Assembly: GCA_026686845.1 (NCBI GenBank)
Contig: JAIVEN010000008.1
Span: forward strand, 32,678,501-32,742,500
Length of the DNA: 64,000 bases
Reading direction: 5' to 3'
From: Adenanthera pavonina
Taxonomy: Eukaryota > Streptophyta > Magnoliopsida > Fabales > Fabaceae
Part shown: positions 36,438-49,307 of the stretch, piece after piece
Position numbering within the stretch: position 1 is the stretch's first letter
How the letters are laid out: every line of letters starts with the position of its first letter
The notes under the pieces: model-generated
Seen by the model: only the letters and a program-made list of their open reading frames with translations
Databases searched by the model: none
Told to the model about the DNA's origin: nothing
Made by a program: the position numbers and the translations under genes

Positions 36438-38619
36438 TGTGATTCTAAGCACCAAGTGGGAGTCTGTAAGTTGAAGAGTAGGATTATTGAACCACAACAA
36501 GATATGGAAGGGCATGAAGACCCACGAAAGTGGTCTAAATAAGGATAATTGTGATCCTCTCATAAAATTAATAAATTTTTTAGGAGTCATATAGTTGGAT
36601 GTTGGTACCAAATGCCATAAGATTGACATGAAATGGTGGGTAGGTGCCTAGTTTTTGAATTAATCATATGTCTTAGTATGGGTAGATTACCTTGTTGGAA
36701 CACACAGCAGAAAATTTTCTATCCACTACCTATAGAGGCACAAAAGCCTATGAATTTACAGAATTTGGATGCACAAATGTTTCGTTTGAAATAAATTTTG
36801 ACTGTTCATAGTATCTATGAAACAAATTATTTTCTTTTTTTTTTCTTGAAAAAAACTGATTTGAATAATTAAAATTTATTCAAAACAATTCATTTTATCT
36901 TTGAAAATGGAGAGAATCAGTAGACATTCTTCGAATAGTATTTTCTTGTTTGTTTTCGACTTAGGCTCTTGCAAATTTGGCAATTTGGCATGCTCCTCTT
37001 TTAATAAAATTAATGAACTTATAAATGAAATTTTAAGTGCCATTTTTCCAAAAGCTTTACATCTAAGCTGATAATAATTTTTTTGAACCAATATATATAT
37101 ATATATATATATATATTATTTTTTTAAAAAAATTGTAACAGAATTATTGCCATCAAATTGAATTAGTAGACAAACCCATACATATCTTTCAAAACCTCTT
37201 ATGCTTTTTGTGATTTATATGCCATTTTCTTTTGAAGTCCATTGATGTCAAGTCTCACTATTTTTTTTTTGGTGTGGCATGGTTAAATATATTAATACAA
37301 GTAAACATCATTACTTTATGAATTATGGCTTTTATAGTATTTATCAAATTATCAAAATATAATAAGTCATAATTTATATACTAAAATATAACACACAGAA
37401 TTAATGTGAAGTAAATGGGGCTAATTATAAAGAAGTTGGGCGTCAAATCAACTTATTTTTCTTTAAATTTTGTTTGAAAGGCAAATTCGATTGGACTGTA
37501 TTCGTCTTGCTGGTGTTTTAAAAGCAAGTCAAATGACAACCATTCGACTTGCAGTATTTTATTATTATTATTTTTTAGAAATGTAAAGTCAAATGGTTAG
37601 TAATTGACTTTGCTTATTGTATCTTTTTTTAAATTAAATACTGCGGAGAAAAGGTAGCGACTGATAATTTATAAAATTAATTTGACTATCAAATTAATTT
37701 ATGATTTGTAATCATTATACATATTGTTGAAGAAAGAATGATAATTTATAATACTCCTATAATTTAATTTACTAATGATTGGTATATAATTAAAAAATAA
37801 TAAGTATTAGTAAGTAAATTTTGATAGACATTAAATAAAGAATATTGAATTATTATTATTATTGTCGAATAATCATTAAAAAAGATAAATTTATTTAAAA
37901 ATCCAAAATAATATATTAATCAATACTTAACAAATAATAAGTAAATAATAATGATTAGAAATAATTAATTCTAAAATTAAGTAGAAAATAATTACTAATT
38001 ATGCAAACATAAATTTAATAATTAATTATTAACAAAAAATGATTGATTATTAACATAACTGGCCACCTTTTACATAGTGATTGCTTGTGCCACATCTTGC
38101 TTTTCTTCTATCATGTCATGGTTGTTCTAGTTGTGAGTCCTCTTTTGTGTGGTTTGATGTAGATGACTTGGTTTTTGATGGTGTTTGTGTCCTATATTTA
38201 TAGGCGAAAGTGATTATGTGCTATGTAGGCTCTACTACCTAGTAGGATTTGAGCTTAGAAAATGCTTTAGAAGAATTTATAATGTCTTAGAATGAGAAAA
38301 AAGTTTAAAGATAAAAATAAGAGGAAAAGGAAAGTATTAAGAAGAATAAATGCAAGAGTAAGAAAGAATAATAGTTATGTGATTAAAGGAAGTAGTATCC
38401 TTGTACTGATAATGAGAGTAAGGAATGCTACGAAGAGCTATAGAGTTTTTAATATAAATATGTTAACCTTGTGAAGTTGTTATTGAGTCTAAGCTCTCTT
38501 AACTAGGTCTAAGAGAAAGAGGTGAAGAATTAGACCTGACCATTTTAATTTACTAACTCTAAGAAGATTATTTCTTATCATTCTTGAGCCCAAATAAAAG
38601 AAAGAAATAAGATGAAAGT
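36438..38619. other. Intergenic sequence, no gene recognised
   Basis: AT-rich sequence with an (AT)n microsatellite at 37,091-37,117. No protein family or repeat terminus was identified. Confidence 0.4.
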
Positions 38620-38949
38620 TGTAACAACCTACTCCCAAAAGAGCTTGAAACAACTTGTATAGCCTAAAAAACACAGAAAAACTCTGAACAGGACCAGAAC
38701 AAGGTTGAGCTGTGGCGAGCTAAAGTGTAGCCATGACCTAAAAGTGGTAGTAGCACTTGGTGCCATGGCCAAGCTTTTAGCACTGTGGCGCCTGTATCAG
38801 AATCCATATAAGCAAATTGTTAACTTTTTGAGCAAACCTCTGACGCGCACAATGTTGTGCTTCGACCTCCGATGGACCTAATTCCAACTCCTATAGGTCA
38901 ATCTTGTCCTAATCTAACAATAGACGCTGGCTTCATTTTAATCCATCAC

Positions 38950-40905
38950 TGTATGGAGATTGTGCCCTAAACCAATCATTGTATTATGAACATTATTCTT
39001 CATTATGAAAAAGAAGGTGTTTTTTCTTACATTATTATATTATTTGCATGTTTTTTTTATAATAATATCCTTGGATAAATTATTTTATCCTAAATGTCCC
39101 TAGTCAATCATCTTTGTGGGAACAATGATGAACGAAGGCTAATATGATTTTGATTGATAATTATGTGATAATTATGTATGAAGATACAAATCAAAATCAT
39201 AGGCTCCTGTTAGAGAATAGGAGTTGGATCAACTTGTCATGAGATAGCTACATGGATTAAGTCATAAGCATATATCATATATAACCGTGTCACTAAGGCC
39301 TCAGACTTGAGATCATCATGGCTTCCTACATGGGGAACACTATACTCTGGTATGGTCCAAAGTCACCTTTAATCAAGAGATCATAAGGGCTATGATCGGG
39401 CATAGTAGAACTCGTGTGGAGGAAGATGAATGGTCAAGATGGAATATGTCCCTCTAATTAATGGAGAGATATATCTGGGCCCCTCGATGAGTGAGACTGA
39501 GAAAATGCACGGCCATGCTTGAATGAAAGAGTTTTCATTTCTTCTGTCAGTCTACTTAGAGATCGAGAAAATGATGGTCGAGTAAAATGAGGATGATGTT
39601 TTCATGCCTCATACTTGACCCATATATCATGACACAAAAGGGATGTGATCGAGTTATATGATAGGTTGTATCGTATCACCGATCTCATATGATTTGGGTA
39701 GTCACAATGTCTTGTTAGATGCCACTTGTGACTTGTGGGTCCAATAGTGTTATTAGTCCACTGGCAACATCACATGGGCCTATAGGGTCACATATAAGAA
39801 CATGCCAACTTGATTTAAAATGTCCAGATTCATTGAATCTAAAATGTGTCTAGATTCAATGAATTTAATGTTCAATGTAGGGTGATAGAATTATATATAT
39901 ATATTTGATATATATATATATATATATTAAAATTTGAAATATATATATGTTTGATATATTATATATTTGATATATATTTCGAAATATATATATTGTTTAA
40001 ATTAATTCAAATTAATTAGTTTTAAATTTAATTCTATATGATAGATTTAAATTTAAACTAGTGTCATAATCTAAATTTGATTTAGATTTAATTCTAAATT
40101 TGAATTTAAACTAATAATCTACATTTGATTTATATGATAAATTAAATCTAGATTTGATTCTGAATATATATTAGATAGTTAGTTTAAATTTAATTTGTTA
40201 GATAGATTTAAATTCAAACTAATCTATTTAATTAATATTTGATTTAGTTTAAATTATTGATTTAAATTAAACAAATATAAAATCTTATCTATACATTGAT
40301 ATAGGCTAGGGTATAGAATATAATACAATTTGAATCACCCTCAAGAGAAAGCGGCAGAGAGTGATATTGTACGGACAAATGGATGAATGACAAATAGTGT
40401 ACAGACGAACAATGAACAGCGAGACTATACAGACAGACAGTGGGTTGTATGGACAGATGGTGGGTCTGTACGGATAGACGGTGAGACTGTACAAACAGGT
40501 GGTGAGACTGTACTGATAGATGGCGGGTTTATACAGATGAACAACGGGGCTGTATGGATAGATGGTGAGATTGTACAGACAGACAGTGGGCTATACGGAC
40601 AAATAGTTGGGCTGTACGGACAGACATCGAGACTATACTGAAAAACAACAAAAGCTGAACCGACGTACGGACATTCACAAATAGAGGTGCTAGCACACCA
40701 TTCAAGATGGACTTACTATTCGTGTGGATACCGGTATAGGGAGCTGACTAGTAGTGTTAGTTCATGGGGTCTGATGAAATGAAAAGAATACCAAGGAACG
40801 CATTGGAGATAAATTCTCTTTCTAAATCTCAATCTAAACAATGTTAACGGATCTATGGGAAGGAATTTCTTGATAGTTTTTTGCTGCGTGTATGTTGAAA
40901 TTCTC
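38950..40905. mobile_element. Solo LTR, copy B, inverted relative to copy A
   Basis: The sequence from TGGAGATTGTGCCCTAAACC to ATGTTGAAATTCTCAATA is the reverse complement of 6122-7835, with high similarity throughout. It is about 0.2 kb longer, mainly because of a 21-bp minisatellite at 40,370-40,640. The left junction TGTATGGAGATT could belong either to the LTR or to the Tekay target, so the exact end and target duplication are ambiguous. Confidence 0.8.
40370..40640. repeat. 21-bp minisatellite within solo LTR B
   Basis: Units such as GTACGGATAGACGGTGAGACT follow one another with a 21-bp period for about ten copies with substitutions. The 84-codon frame on the plus strand is just its seven-residue translation. 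Copy A has only a short related segment here (CCCGTACAATTCCGTATGAT and following). Confidence 0.8.
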
Positions 40906-42242
40906 AATAGATTTTGGGTGCCCGTGATCGATTTAGTCACTTTTTGATCAAAACACACAACCTATGGGCCCTAATTGCCAATCAAAACAATTTGGGACTT
41001 GATGACCATTCACATAGGTTCTATTTGACTCAACCAATTTGTCCAAAGTGGTTTCACCCCAGAGAAATCACTTCTCTGAGATTTGACTCCCTTGAATCCC
41101 AATTTCACTGTATGGGCTACATGCCTCAAAACTCACAAACAAGGCCCATGAACCATATTGGGCTCATGACACAACCAACCAAACTTAACATCCATATTCA
41201 CTCATGCATCATAACACATTGACCAATACCGGGGTCCAGATAATACTACATTCCATAATCATAACATTCATCGGCATCTTGTCATATCCATAACATTCAT
41301 CATGACTTTAGCAAACATACATAACCACATATATCTCTATACTCCCAGGATCCAAGACACAAGCAGAATATACAACACTACAATATTTGGCATAGTTCAT
41401 TATATAAACAATAACGTAAAAATACTGGTTAACTTGGATATTCCCTATGATGGAGAAGGTTATGATTCATTGGTCTTCTTCAGAATAATACTAGAGTCTT
41501 CACTTGAAATAATAGCCATAAAGGGTGTGAGACAAAGTCTTAATAACCAGGACAAACGCACACATATGACAATATTATCAATACCACACATATATGCAAA
41601 CGATGAAATTCAATGCAAAATGCTATGGTATGCATTCCTCCCTCATACATGGTTAGATTCATGGGCTGACGTCATCACACGATATTTCAAATAAATGATT
41701 CCCTTCCAACAACCGGTTAAGACTAATTCTAGAATATCACCAAACTCACCTTATACTAGTATGCCCGGCCAAAGGTCACCTAATGCTTAGTCGTGGCTCT
41801 CCTTCACCTAGATGACCCAAATTTGAGGTGATTTAGGGAAAGTGCAGTTTATTACCACCTAGCTTTTTAGGTCATAGGAGAGGATTTAGTAGTAGAGGTC
41901 TTTCATCATATCATCATATCGTATATCATCATATCACATCATATATCATATCATCATATCATTTCTCATCTCGTCATCAGCTTCCAACCCACCATACATC
42001 ACCATGCTCATGTGGTGATGATGTTAATGCCATACCATTATGTAATCATCATCATTATCATAGTTATCATCAATGTCATGCTAGCATGCTAATACCATAT
42101 GAAATCAACATTTTCGTAATCATTATCATCATTGTATTGATATACTATCATGTAGGGATGCATACAAACATACATATACACATACATATCATATCCTCAT
42201 CTATCACATATGAACATCAAGAAAGAAAGCTTACATACCTCT

Positions 42243-44533
42243 TTTAACAACCTACTCCCAATTATTTCTAGACTTGACCAAAACCTTCAAGACTAACCTA
42301 ATGCAACCCAAACATCCCAAAACAAATTCCCAAAACTTTAGAACAGCAGAAACGAACCAAACAACATCAAAATCTGGGTTGGGGTTGTGGCCGCTACAGT
42401 ACCGCCACGGTTCTAGACCTCCCATGTTTTTCACTCGCCACTAGACTGTGTGGTGCTGTGGCTTGCTTCTTGGCGCCACGGCGCCCTATATTGGTTTTCT
42501 ATACTAACAAACTTCATCCACCAGGCAAACTTTTAACGCGTATAACTTAATGTTTTGATCTCCAATTAACTTAATTCCAACTCCTACAAGTCAATCTAGT
42601 CCCAATCTATCTATAGACACCAACTTCACCTCAATCTAACTCCATATGGAGATTCTAGACCCTTAATACTGTTTTGGCCACTTATTGACCAAAACTCACT
42701 ACTAACCACCTCCAATTGCCACCCAAGGAAAATGGTCACTCAAAGACCATTCATATAGGTCCAAAACCCCAAAACTAACTTGTCCAAAGAGATTTCATCT
42801 CAAAGGAACTACTCCTATGAGATTTGACCCCTTTGAAACCCAACTTGACAAAACGAGCTACAGGCCCTAAAACATACCAACCAGGCCCAATTCCACCTTT
42901 CATCATACATAACACATACAACACATTCCACATATATAACTATACATGCATCCATCCATTACAATTCTTACAATGTCATACATCCATCCATCTATTACAA
43001 TCCTTACAATGTCATACATCTATCCATTGCAAAACATTCTATTATACTTGGCACAAGTTACATATCCAAAACACATAAACTACATAGACCTAGTATTCCC
43101 ACGTCCGATGCTACTCACGTATCTTCTCCAGACTAGTACCAAAACCGTCACCTGAAAGGTTAGTTCATGGGAGAGGGTGTGAGATAATGTCTCAGTAACC
43201 AGGAATAACCACACACACATATATATACATATATTTCATACAATCCATGAATGTAATGTGAAATAAATGGAATACATGTCTCCCTCGTAGGGATCCTATC
43301 CTTATCCTCCATAACATATATATATATATTCCATCCTTATCCTCCCTAACATATATATTCCATCCTTATCCTCTCTAACTTATATATTATCATATATCAT
43401 ATCGTCATCACATCATCACCACCAAATCCACCATATATCACAATCTCACAATGTCGTATGGTGATACTCATGTATCATCATATAATAATCATCATGATCT
43501 CAATGTCATGCTATGCATTATGCCATATCATATCAATATCATCATCACATATGTATTCCTTATCATAATTATAATCATCATCTAACTGTGTGCAAACCAC
43601 GATATATAGAAAACAATACACACAAACACATCTATATCATGGAATGAAAGAAACATGCATATATATACAAATATACATAACATCATACAATACAACAATA
43701 CAATACAAACAAACACCTGGTTGCGTCAAGTGTCAATACCACACATGTGGATTTCATGAACTTCTTAGTTATCCGACATGCTTGAACCCCTCTTAGGCTA
43801 TCAAACAACCTTCAAAATATCACAATTCCTCAATTAACACACTATACCAATAACCAAACATTATAATTCAACCAATTTAGGGCTAACCCAAGGTTTCAAT
43901 ACCCCTTTCATGCATCAATAAGCTCTAAGGGACCATTCAAACACTACTCAACCACATACACTTCGGATTCCTAAGAGCCAAACTGAAAACAACCTAGGGT
44001 TAAGCTTAAATCATACATACACCCTCCAAAACTCACATCCAAGCAACAAGAACACGAAAACACACTTTTTTAACCCTATTTCATTCATTTAAATTGGTGG
44101 ATTTTCACCAGAACTGAAGATCCAAACTTATAACCGAAAAACCCCAAGTTTCAATCGAAGAAAATGGAGAGGGTTAAGTAGAAATCACTTACCAACTTGA
44201 ATCCAAGCTCTTGGACGCCGAAAAACACCCCCAACTGATAAAATCTTTAAACCCTAGTAGAGCTCCCTCGTTTCTTCTTCATTTCTCCTTCCTCCGCCCG
44301 ACTGAAATGATCCATATTTAAACAAAAATCTCTATTCTCACCATGGCTTTGAGTAAGTTCACTGCGGTGTCGGTGCTTCTAGCTAGAAACCCCATTCTAG
44401 AGCTCTTCTTGTTGCAGTGGCCCTGCTCTAAGCCGCGATGTAGAGCTAAAATTTCCTCCATTTGATCCTTCCTCCATCCTATTTTTCTCTGGTTCTACAC
44501 ACTATGCCAAAACAAAGTCATGATGGTGTTACA
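42243..44533 (-). repeat. 3' LTR of the Tekay-type element
   Basis: It runs from TTTAACAACCTACTCCC to GGTGTTACA and contains the ATC-rich low-complexity block (43,380-43,590) typical of this family in the window. It is homologous over its length to the solo LTR at 57782-60275. Confidence 0.85.
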
Positions 44534-44550
44534 CTCTCCCTTCATTATAA
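44534..44550 (-). other. Polypurine tract of the Tekay-type element
   Basis: On the minus strand TATAATGAAGGGAGAG directly precedes TGTAACACC, the LTR start. Confidence 0.65.
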
Positions 44551-44800
44551 AAATTTCATCCTCGAAATTTCAACTCTTATCTCAAGCAAAGATCTCTGGA
44601 TACTTCCTTCGCATGAATTCTTTGGTCTCGCACATGACATCATTGGATGTCAAGCCGCTCTATAGGACCTTTATCAACTTAATGGTATGATTTCTCAACT
44701 GCTTCTCCTTAACATCAAGAATTTGCAATGACATGACCTCAAAAGTTAGATCCTCTCGCACTTGAATTACCTTATCGTCAATTATATGAGACGGATCAGG
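44551..44800 (-). pseudogene. Chromodomain-region remnant of the Tekay-type element
   Basis: Minus-strand reading gives HPDPSHIIDDK, VREDLTFEV, LQILDVKEKQLRNHTIKLIK and, after a stop and frameshift, KEFMRRKYPEIF. This is the post-integrase segment of Tekay-type chromoviruses, whose chromodomain helps direct insertion to heterochromatin. Confidence 0.65.
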
Positions 44801-45900
44801 ATGATACTTCTTGAGTTGAGCACGTGGAAAACATTGTGCAATCCACCAAGATTAGGCGGTAATGCCACTCAATATGCTACTGGCCCAATTCGTTCCAGAA
44901 TTTGATATGGACTCATATATTACAGAGTAAGCTTCTTGGCTCGAATTGATCTTCCAACACCAGTAGTAGAAGTGACCTTCAAAAACACATGATCTCCTGC
45001 ATCAAACTCTAATGGTCTCCTCCTCCTGTCCGCATAACTCTTTTGTTGACTCTAAATGGTAAGAAGCTTCTGATGAATACTCTCTATTTGCCAAGAGGCT
45101 TGATCCATATTATTTGGGCCTAAAAGACTCCTTTTACGGAGTTTGACCCAACACAAAGGTGACCTGCACTTTCTGCCATACAACTTTTCATACAGATACA
45201 TTTGCAAACTTGAGTGGAAACTGTTGTTGTAGACAAATTCAACCAACGGCAAAAGCTGATCTCAATTGCCTTTTTTTACCAGAACACATGCCCGTACATG
45301 TCCTTTAGAGTTTGAATTGTCCTTTCAGTTGGCCCATCAGATTGAGGGTGATAAATAGTACTGAAACTCAATTTCGCACCCATGGCCTTCTAAAGAGATT
45401 TCCAAAACCTGCATGTAAACCTAGGATCTCTGTCCGACACAATATTCATCAGACTCCATGTAACCTCACAATCTCATTCACGTACAATTGGGCCAACTTC
45501 TCCATTGAAATAGTTTCCCGAATTGAAAGAAAATGGGCCAACTTCGTCAACCTGTCCACAATGACCCATATTGCATTGTGTCCTGAAGAGGTCCTCGGTA
45601 ATCCTATCATGAAATCCATGGAAACGCTATCTCATTTCTACTCCAGGATTTCTAAAGGTTGCAACGTACTAGTAGGCAATTGGTACTCAATCTTTACCTT
45701 TTGACAAATTAGATATCTTGCCATAAACTCTGCGATGTCCTTTTTTATACCTGGCCACCAATAACCACGCTTTAGATCTTGGTACATCTTGGTGGTACTT
45801 GGGTGAATATTGTACCTGCTCTTATGAGCTTCTTCCAAAATAATTTCTCAGAACCCCACAATATTTGGCACACAAATTTGACCATGATATGGGATGATAC
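44801..45900 (-). pseudogene. Gypsy integrase
   Basis: HPSTTKMYQDLKRGYWWPG and ICQKVKIEYQ correspond to the zinc-binding N-terminal region. LPLVEFVYNNSFHSS and YGRKCRSPLCW mark the end of the core. A TGA at 45262-45264 stands where Trp is expected. The central catalytic part is spread over broken frames. Confidence 0.8.
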
Positions 45901-46093
45901 CATTCACTAGAATATCAAAGTCCTAGGTCTCCGCCATTTCAATTTGTTCCCGAATGCCCAACAGATAGTCATCCTCTAACTGAGCATAGCAAATGTTCCT
46001 CAACAAATCACTTGATACACTGATGGAACTTATTACTAGTACTCCAGGATGGACATTAATGGATAACTTCATATCTCTCAAGCTTTCCAGCAA

Positions 46094-46640
46094 CTATTGT
46101 TCCCTTATCATCATTGTGGCCATATGGATCGACTTCCTACTTAGCGCATCCACCACAATGTTGGCTTTCCCAAGATGATACTTCAAAGTAAACTCATAGT
46201 CCACCAGGAACTCAACCCAACACCTTTGCCTCATGTTCAATTCCTTCTGATCAAACAAATATTTCAAACTTTTGTGATTACTAAACACTTAGAACTGAGC
46301 GTCATACAGATAACACCTTTACAATTTTAAAGCAAACACTACAACCATTAGCTTAAGGTCATGAGTTGGATAATTCTCCTCATGAGGCCTCAACTGCCTT
46401 GGAGCATATGCCACGACTCTGCCTTGCTGCATCAAAACACACTGTAGACCATTTTTAGAGGCGTCCGTGTAAACTGTGAACGGCTCTGATGGATTAGGGA
46501 TAATGAGCACTGGGGTGGACGTTAGACAAACCTTCAACTCTTGGAATGCTCTCTCACGCTTGTCATCCCAAATGAAAGATCGATCCTTATGGGTAAGTCT
46601 AGTCAATGGCATAACGAGCTAAGAGAATCCCTTAATGAAC
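46094..46640 (-). pseudogene. Gypsy RNase H
   Basis: FTVYTDASKNGLQCVLMQQG carries the first catalytic Asp. HEENYPTHDLKLMVVVFALK has the conserved Glu position altered to Asp (D-L-K-L). After a stop come SNHKSLKYLFDQKELNMRQR and KANIVVDALSRK, the C-terminal signature. Confidence 0.85.
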
Positions 46641-47257
46641 CTTCACTATTATCCAGCCAATCTCAGAAAACTCCAAATTTCAGTCACCGATCACGGTCTC
46701 TCCCAATTCAACACCACTTCCACTTTACTAAGGTCTACTACCACTCCTTCTACAGAAATCACATGACCCGGAAATTTCACCTCCCACAGCCAAAACTCAC
46801 ACTTACTTAGTTTGGCGTATAGATGGTGATCCCGCAATTCTTGCAACACAATCTGAAGATGGAGTGCATGCTCTTCGTCACTCTTGGAGTAGATCAAAAT
46901 GTCATCAATAAACACCACCATAAATTTATCCAAATATGGCCTAAGTACCCTATTCATATGATCCATGAAGATTGCTGGACCATTGGTCAACCCGAATGGC
47001 ATCACAAGAAACTTATAATGCCTGTATCGAGTCCAGAAAGCCGTTTTAGGCACATCTTCAGCATATACTCGCAATTGATGGTATCCTGACCTCAAATCGA
47101 TTTTAAAGAATACGAAGGCAGCTGCCAATAGATCAATCAAGTCATCAATCATAGGCAAAGGATATTTATTCTTGATCATCACTCGATTTAGTTGCCTGTA
47201 ATCAATACACAATCTGAGGCTACCATCCTTCTTCTTGACAAACAACACTGGAGCTCC
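46641..47257 (-). pseudogene. Gypsy reverse transcriptase
   Basis: An open 185-codon segment holds CIDYRQLNRVMIKNKYPLPM, FFKIDLRSGYHQLRV, MPFGLTNGPAIFMDHMNRV and the intact catalytic core VVFIDDILIYSKS. A TAG at 47258-47260, where Trp is expected, cuts it from the protease. Confidence 0.9.
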
Positions 47258-47911
47258 CTAAGGTGAGACACTAGATCTAATAAAACCCCCTTTTAACAAA
47301 TCCTTAATCTTTTTCTTGAGTTCCTTCAATTCAGACGGTGCCATTCGATATGGAGCCTTTGAAATAAGACTTGTCCCAGGCACCAGATTGATGGAAAACT
47401 CCAGTTCTCGTGGTGGTGGCAAATCGGTGATCTCCTCTGGAAACACATCAGGATATTTATTCATAAAGAAGAAAACCAGAAACCATTGACATCCTTTCCT
47501 CAGATACCTGTCAGCTTGGGCAAAGGACAAACAAACATTCTCATCCCCTTCAATGCTAGGGATATTCATCTGCAAAGACACAGTCTTCCGAGCACAGTCG
47601 AGAATGGCATTATTCGCCTCCAACCAATCCATCCCAATTATCACATTAATCTCTTGCAATGGCAAATAGATTAGATCCAGGGTAGTGCTTCGATGCTCAA
47701 AATGAACCACACAATTCAGACAAACTTGAGTAGTTCTTATCGAAACTCCCATGGGCGTGGATACCGACAACTTAAAAGGCAACTCTATTGCCACAATACC
47801 TAATCTCCGAGCACAATCAAAAGAAATGAAGGAATGCAATGCACCTAAGTCAAACAAAGCATAAATAGAGTAACCATTGAGTTTAAGTTTACCTCTAATT
47901 AGATTAGGCAT
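47258..47911 (-). pseudogene. Gypsy protease and RT N-terminus
   Basis: ALFDLGALHSFIS carries the aspartic protease active site with Asp-Leu-Gly in place of Asp-Ser-Gly. INVIIGMDWLEANNAILDC is the flap-side motif. PDVFPEEITDLPPPRELEF leads into the RT. Confidence 0.85.
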
Positions 47912-49150
47912 TGCATTTGCTTCTTGTCGGGTGATGGCAAAAACTCATCCAGGTATCGTGGGCCTCCTCATCGCATCATCACTCCTTGGCTCCCAACATA
48001 TGACCCAGTCTCCCATAATTATAACAGATCAAGCACGGACGGTCACCATGGCTAAACACGCATTGTGTGCACGGATTTGATGCACTACTTGACCTATACT
48101 GGGATGGAGCTGAATCTCTTCCTGCATACTTAGTCTGACTAGAACTCCCCTATTCAAAGCTTCCTTGATAAAAGGGTCCTTTGCCAAACCGACCTCTGTT
48201 GGACTGATCCCGACCAAACCTGCCTCTACCTCTACCATGGTGGCCTCTATTATAGCGATCTCTTCCTCCACTAGAACCTGTACTGCCACCGCTACTACCA
48301 CTACCTGAACCACTTCCTTTACTGATTCCTCCTGTAGGTCCTAGGTGAGAAAAGGCCCAAATCATGGAATTCCTTCTATGCTCCTCGGCCTCCTTCATCC
48401 GTCTGTATAAGGCATGTATCTGCATATATAAGTCCTCAAAGGACATAAACTCCACCACAGATAGCTGTTCCTTAATTTCTGGATGGGCTCCCTCAAACAA
48501 CCTTTGAGCTATCCACCTATCATCAGGGTAATTATTTAGATAAGTGGAATACTTCGCCAAGTCTAGAAGCTGATCAATGTAGTCATCCGCTGACAGATTC
48601 CCTTGCTAAAAAGTTAGGAACTCGGCCTCCTTTTGCATCATTAAGGCTGGAGGGACATAGTGTGCAAAGAACTATTCCTTAAACTGTTCCCAATTCATAG
48701 GAGAATTCATCGTTTCAATACTCAGAAGAACACTCATCCACCAACGCTTAGCCTTCTTCTCAAGATTAAATGCTGTCAGTTGCACCCTTTGCTCTGAGGT
48801 GTAATCCATCATATTGAAGATGTTCTCTAATTGTTATATCTAATTCTTAGTCTATGAAACATCCATAGTACCTTTGAAAGTCGGGGGATTAAACTTCCAA
48901 AAATCCTTTAACTATGAAGAGATACCCCTTCTTTCAACTCTTGGGGCTCTCTCAGGCTCCACCACATTTTCATCCTCTCCTGCATTCAAGTCCACAAACA
49001 TGCCGACCTCTTCATTCACTTCATCTTGCTCTTGCCTATCCATTCACTCTTGTAACCTGTTCAACATCTCCCCTTGAGTATTTACTTGATTATTGGGCCA
49101 GCCAACATCTCATACATCTGCCTCATAAGATAACTATTACTCTATCTTCC
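47912..49150 (-). pseudogene. Gypsy gag
   Basis: NYPDDRWIAQRLFEGAHPEI and MSFEDLYMQIHALYRRMKEA belong to the retrotransposon gag domain. A Gly/Ser/Arg-rich linker (48,180-48,330) follows. The zinc knuckle reads CYNYGRLGHMLGAKE, with two of its cysteines lost. Further gag sequence continues to about 49,150 in broken frames. Confidence 0.75.
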
Positions 49151-49284
49151 TCTGCAAGACATTCTTTCTACACACAAGCAACAACACATTCAATTATATG
49201 GTTTTGGACTAGCATTGTAGTGGAAATATAGTCTATGTATTTAAAATTGTGCCAAGTAGTACTTGAAGCAGAAATAATGGCCCA

Positions 49285-49304
49285 AAACCATTGCTCTAAT
49301 ACCA
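49285..49304 (-). other. Primer-binding site of the Tekay-type element
   Basis: On the minus strand TGGTATTAGAGCAATGGTTT follows the 5' LTR. It resembles the initiator methionine tRNA site TGGTATCAGAGC. Confidence 0.7.
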
Positions 49305-49307
49305 AAA

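Larger units (their letters stand above)
38620..42242 (-). mobile_element. Tekay-type LTR 1, split by solo LTR B, end missing
   Basis: It begins TGTAACAACCTACTCCC on the plus strand and follows the other Tekay LTRs of this window (tract resembling GTGGCGCC, then CGACCTCCGATGGACCTAATTCC) to about 38,960. It resumes at about 40,906 with GATTTTGGG and ATTTAGTCACTTTTTGATC and runs to 42,242. It ends in ATC-rich low-complexity sequence and lacks the last roughly 0.8 kb of the LTR. Its minus orientation is inferred from the related element at 42,243-49,820. Confidence 0.7.

Noticed and set aside
41302..41694. 130-codon plus-strand frame
   Set aside because: It lies within Tekay LTR 1 and shows no domain; it is an open frame by chance in LTR sequence.
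41880..41970. Possible CRISPR-like or satellite array of ATCATAT
   Set aside because: It is ATC/ATAT low-complexity sequence shared by all Tekay LTR copies, with no spacer structure.
48029..48313. 94-codon minus-strand frame rich in Val
   Set aside because: It is an alternative frame of the Gly/Ser/Arg-rich gag linker.
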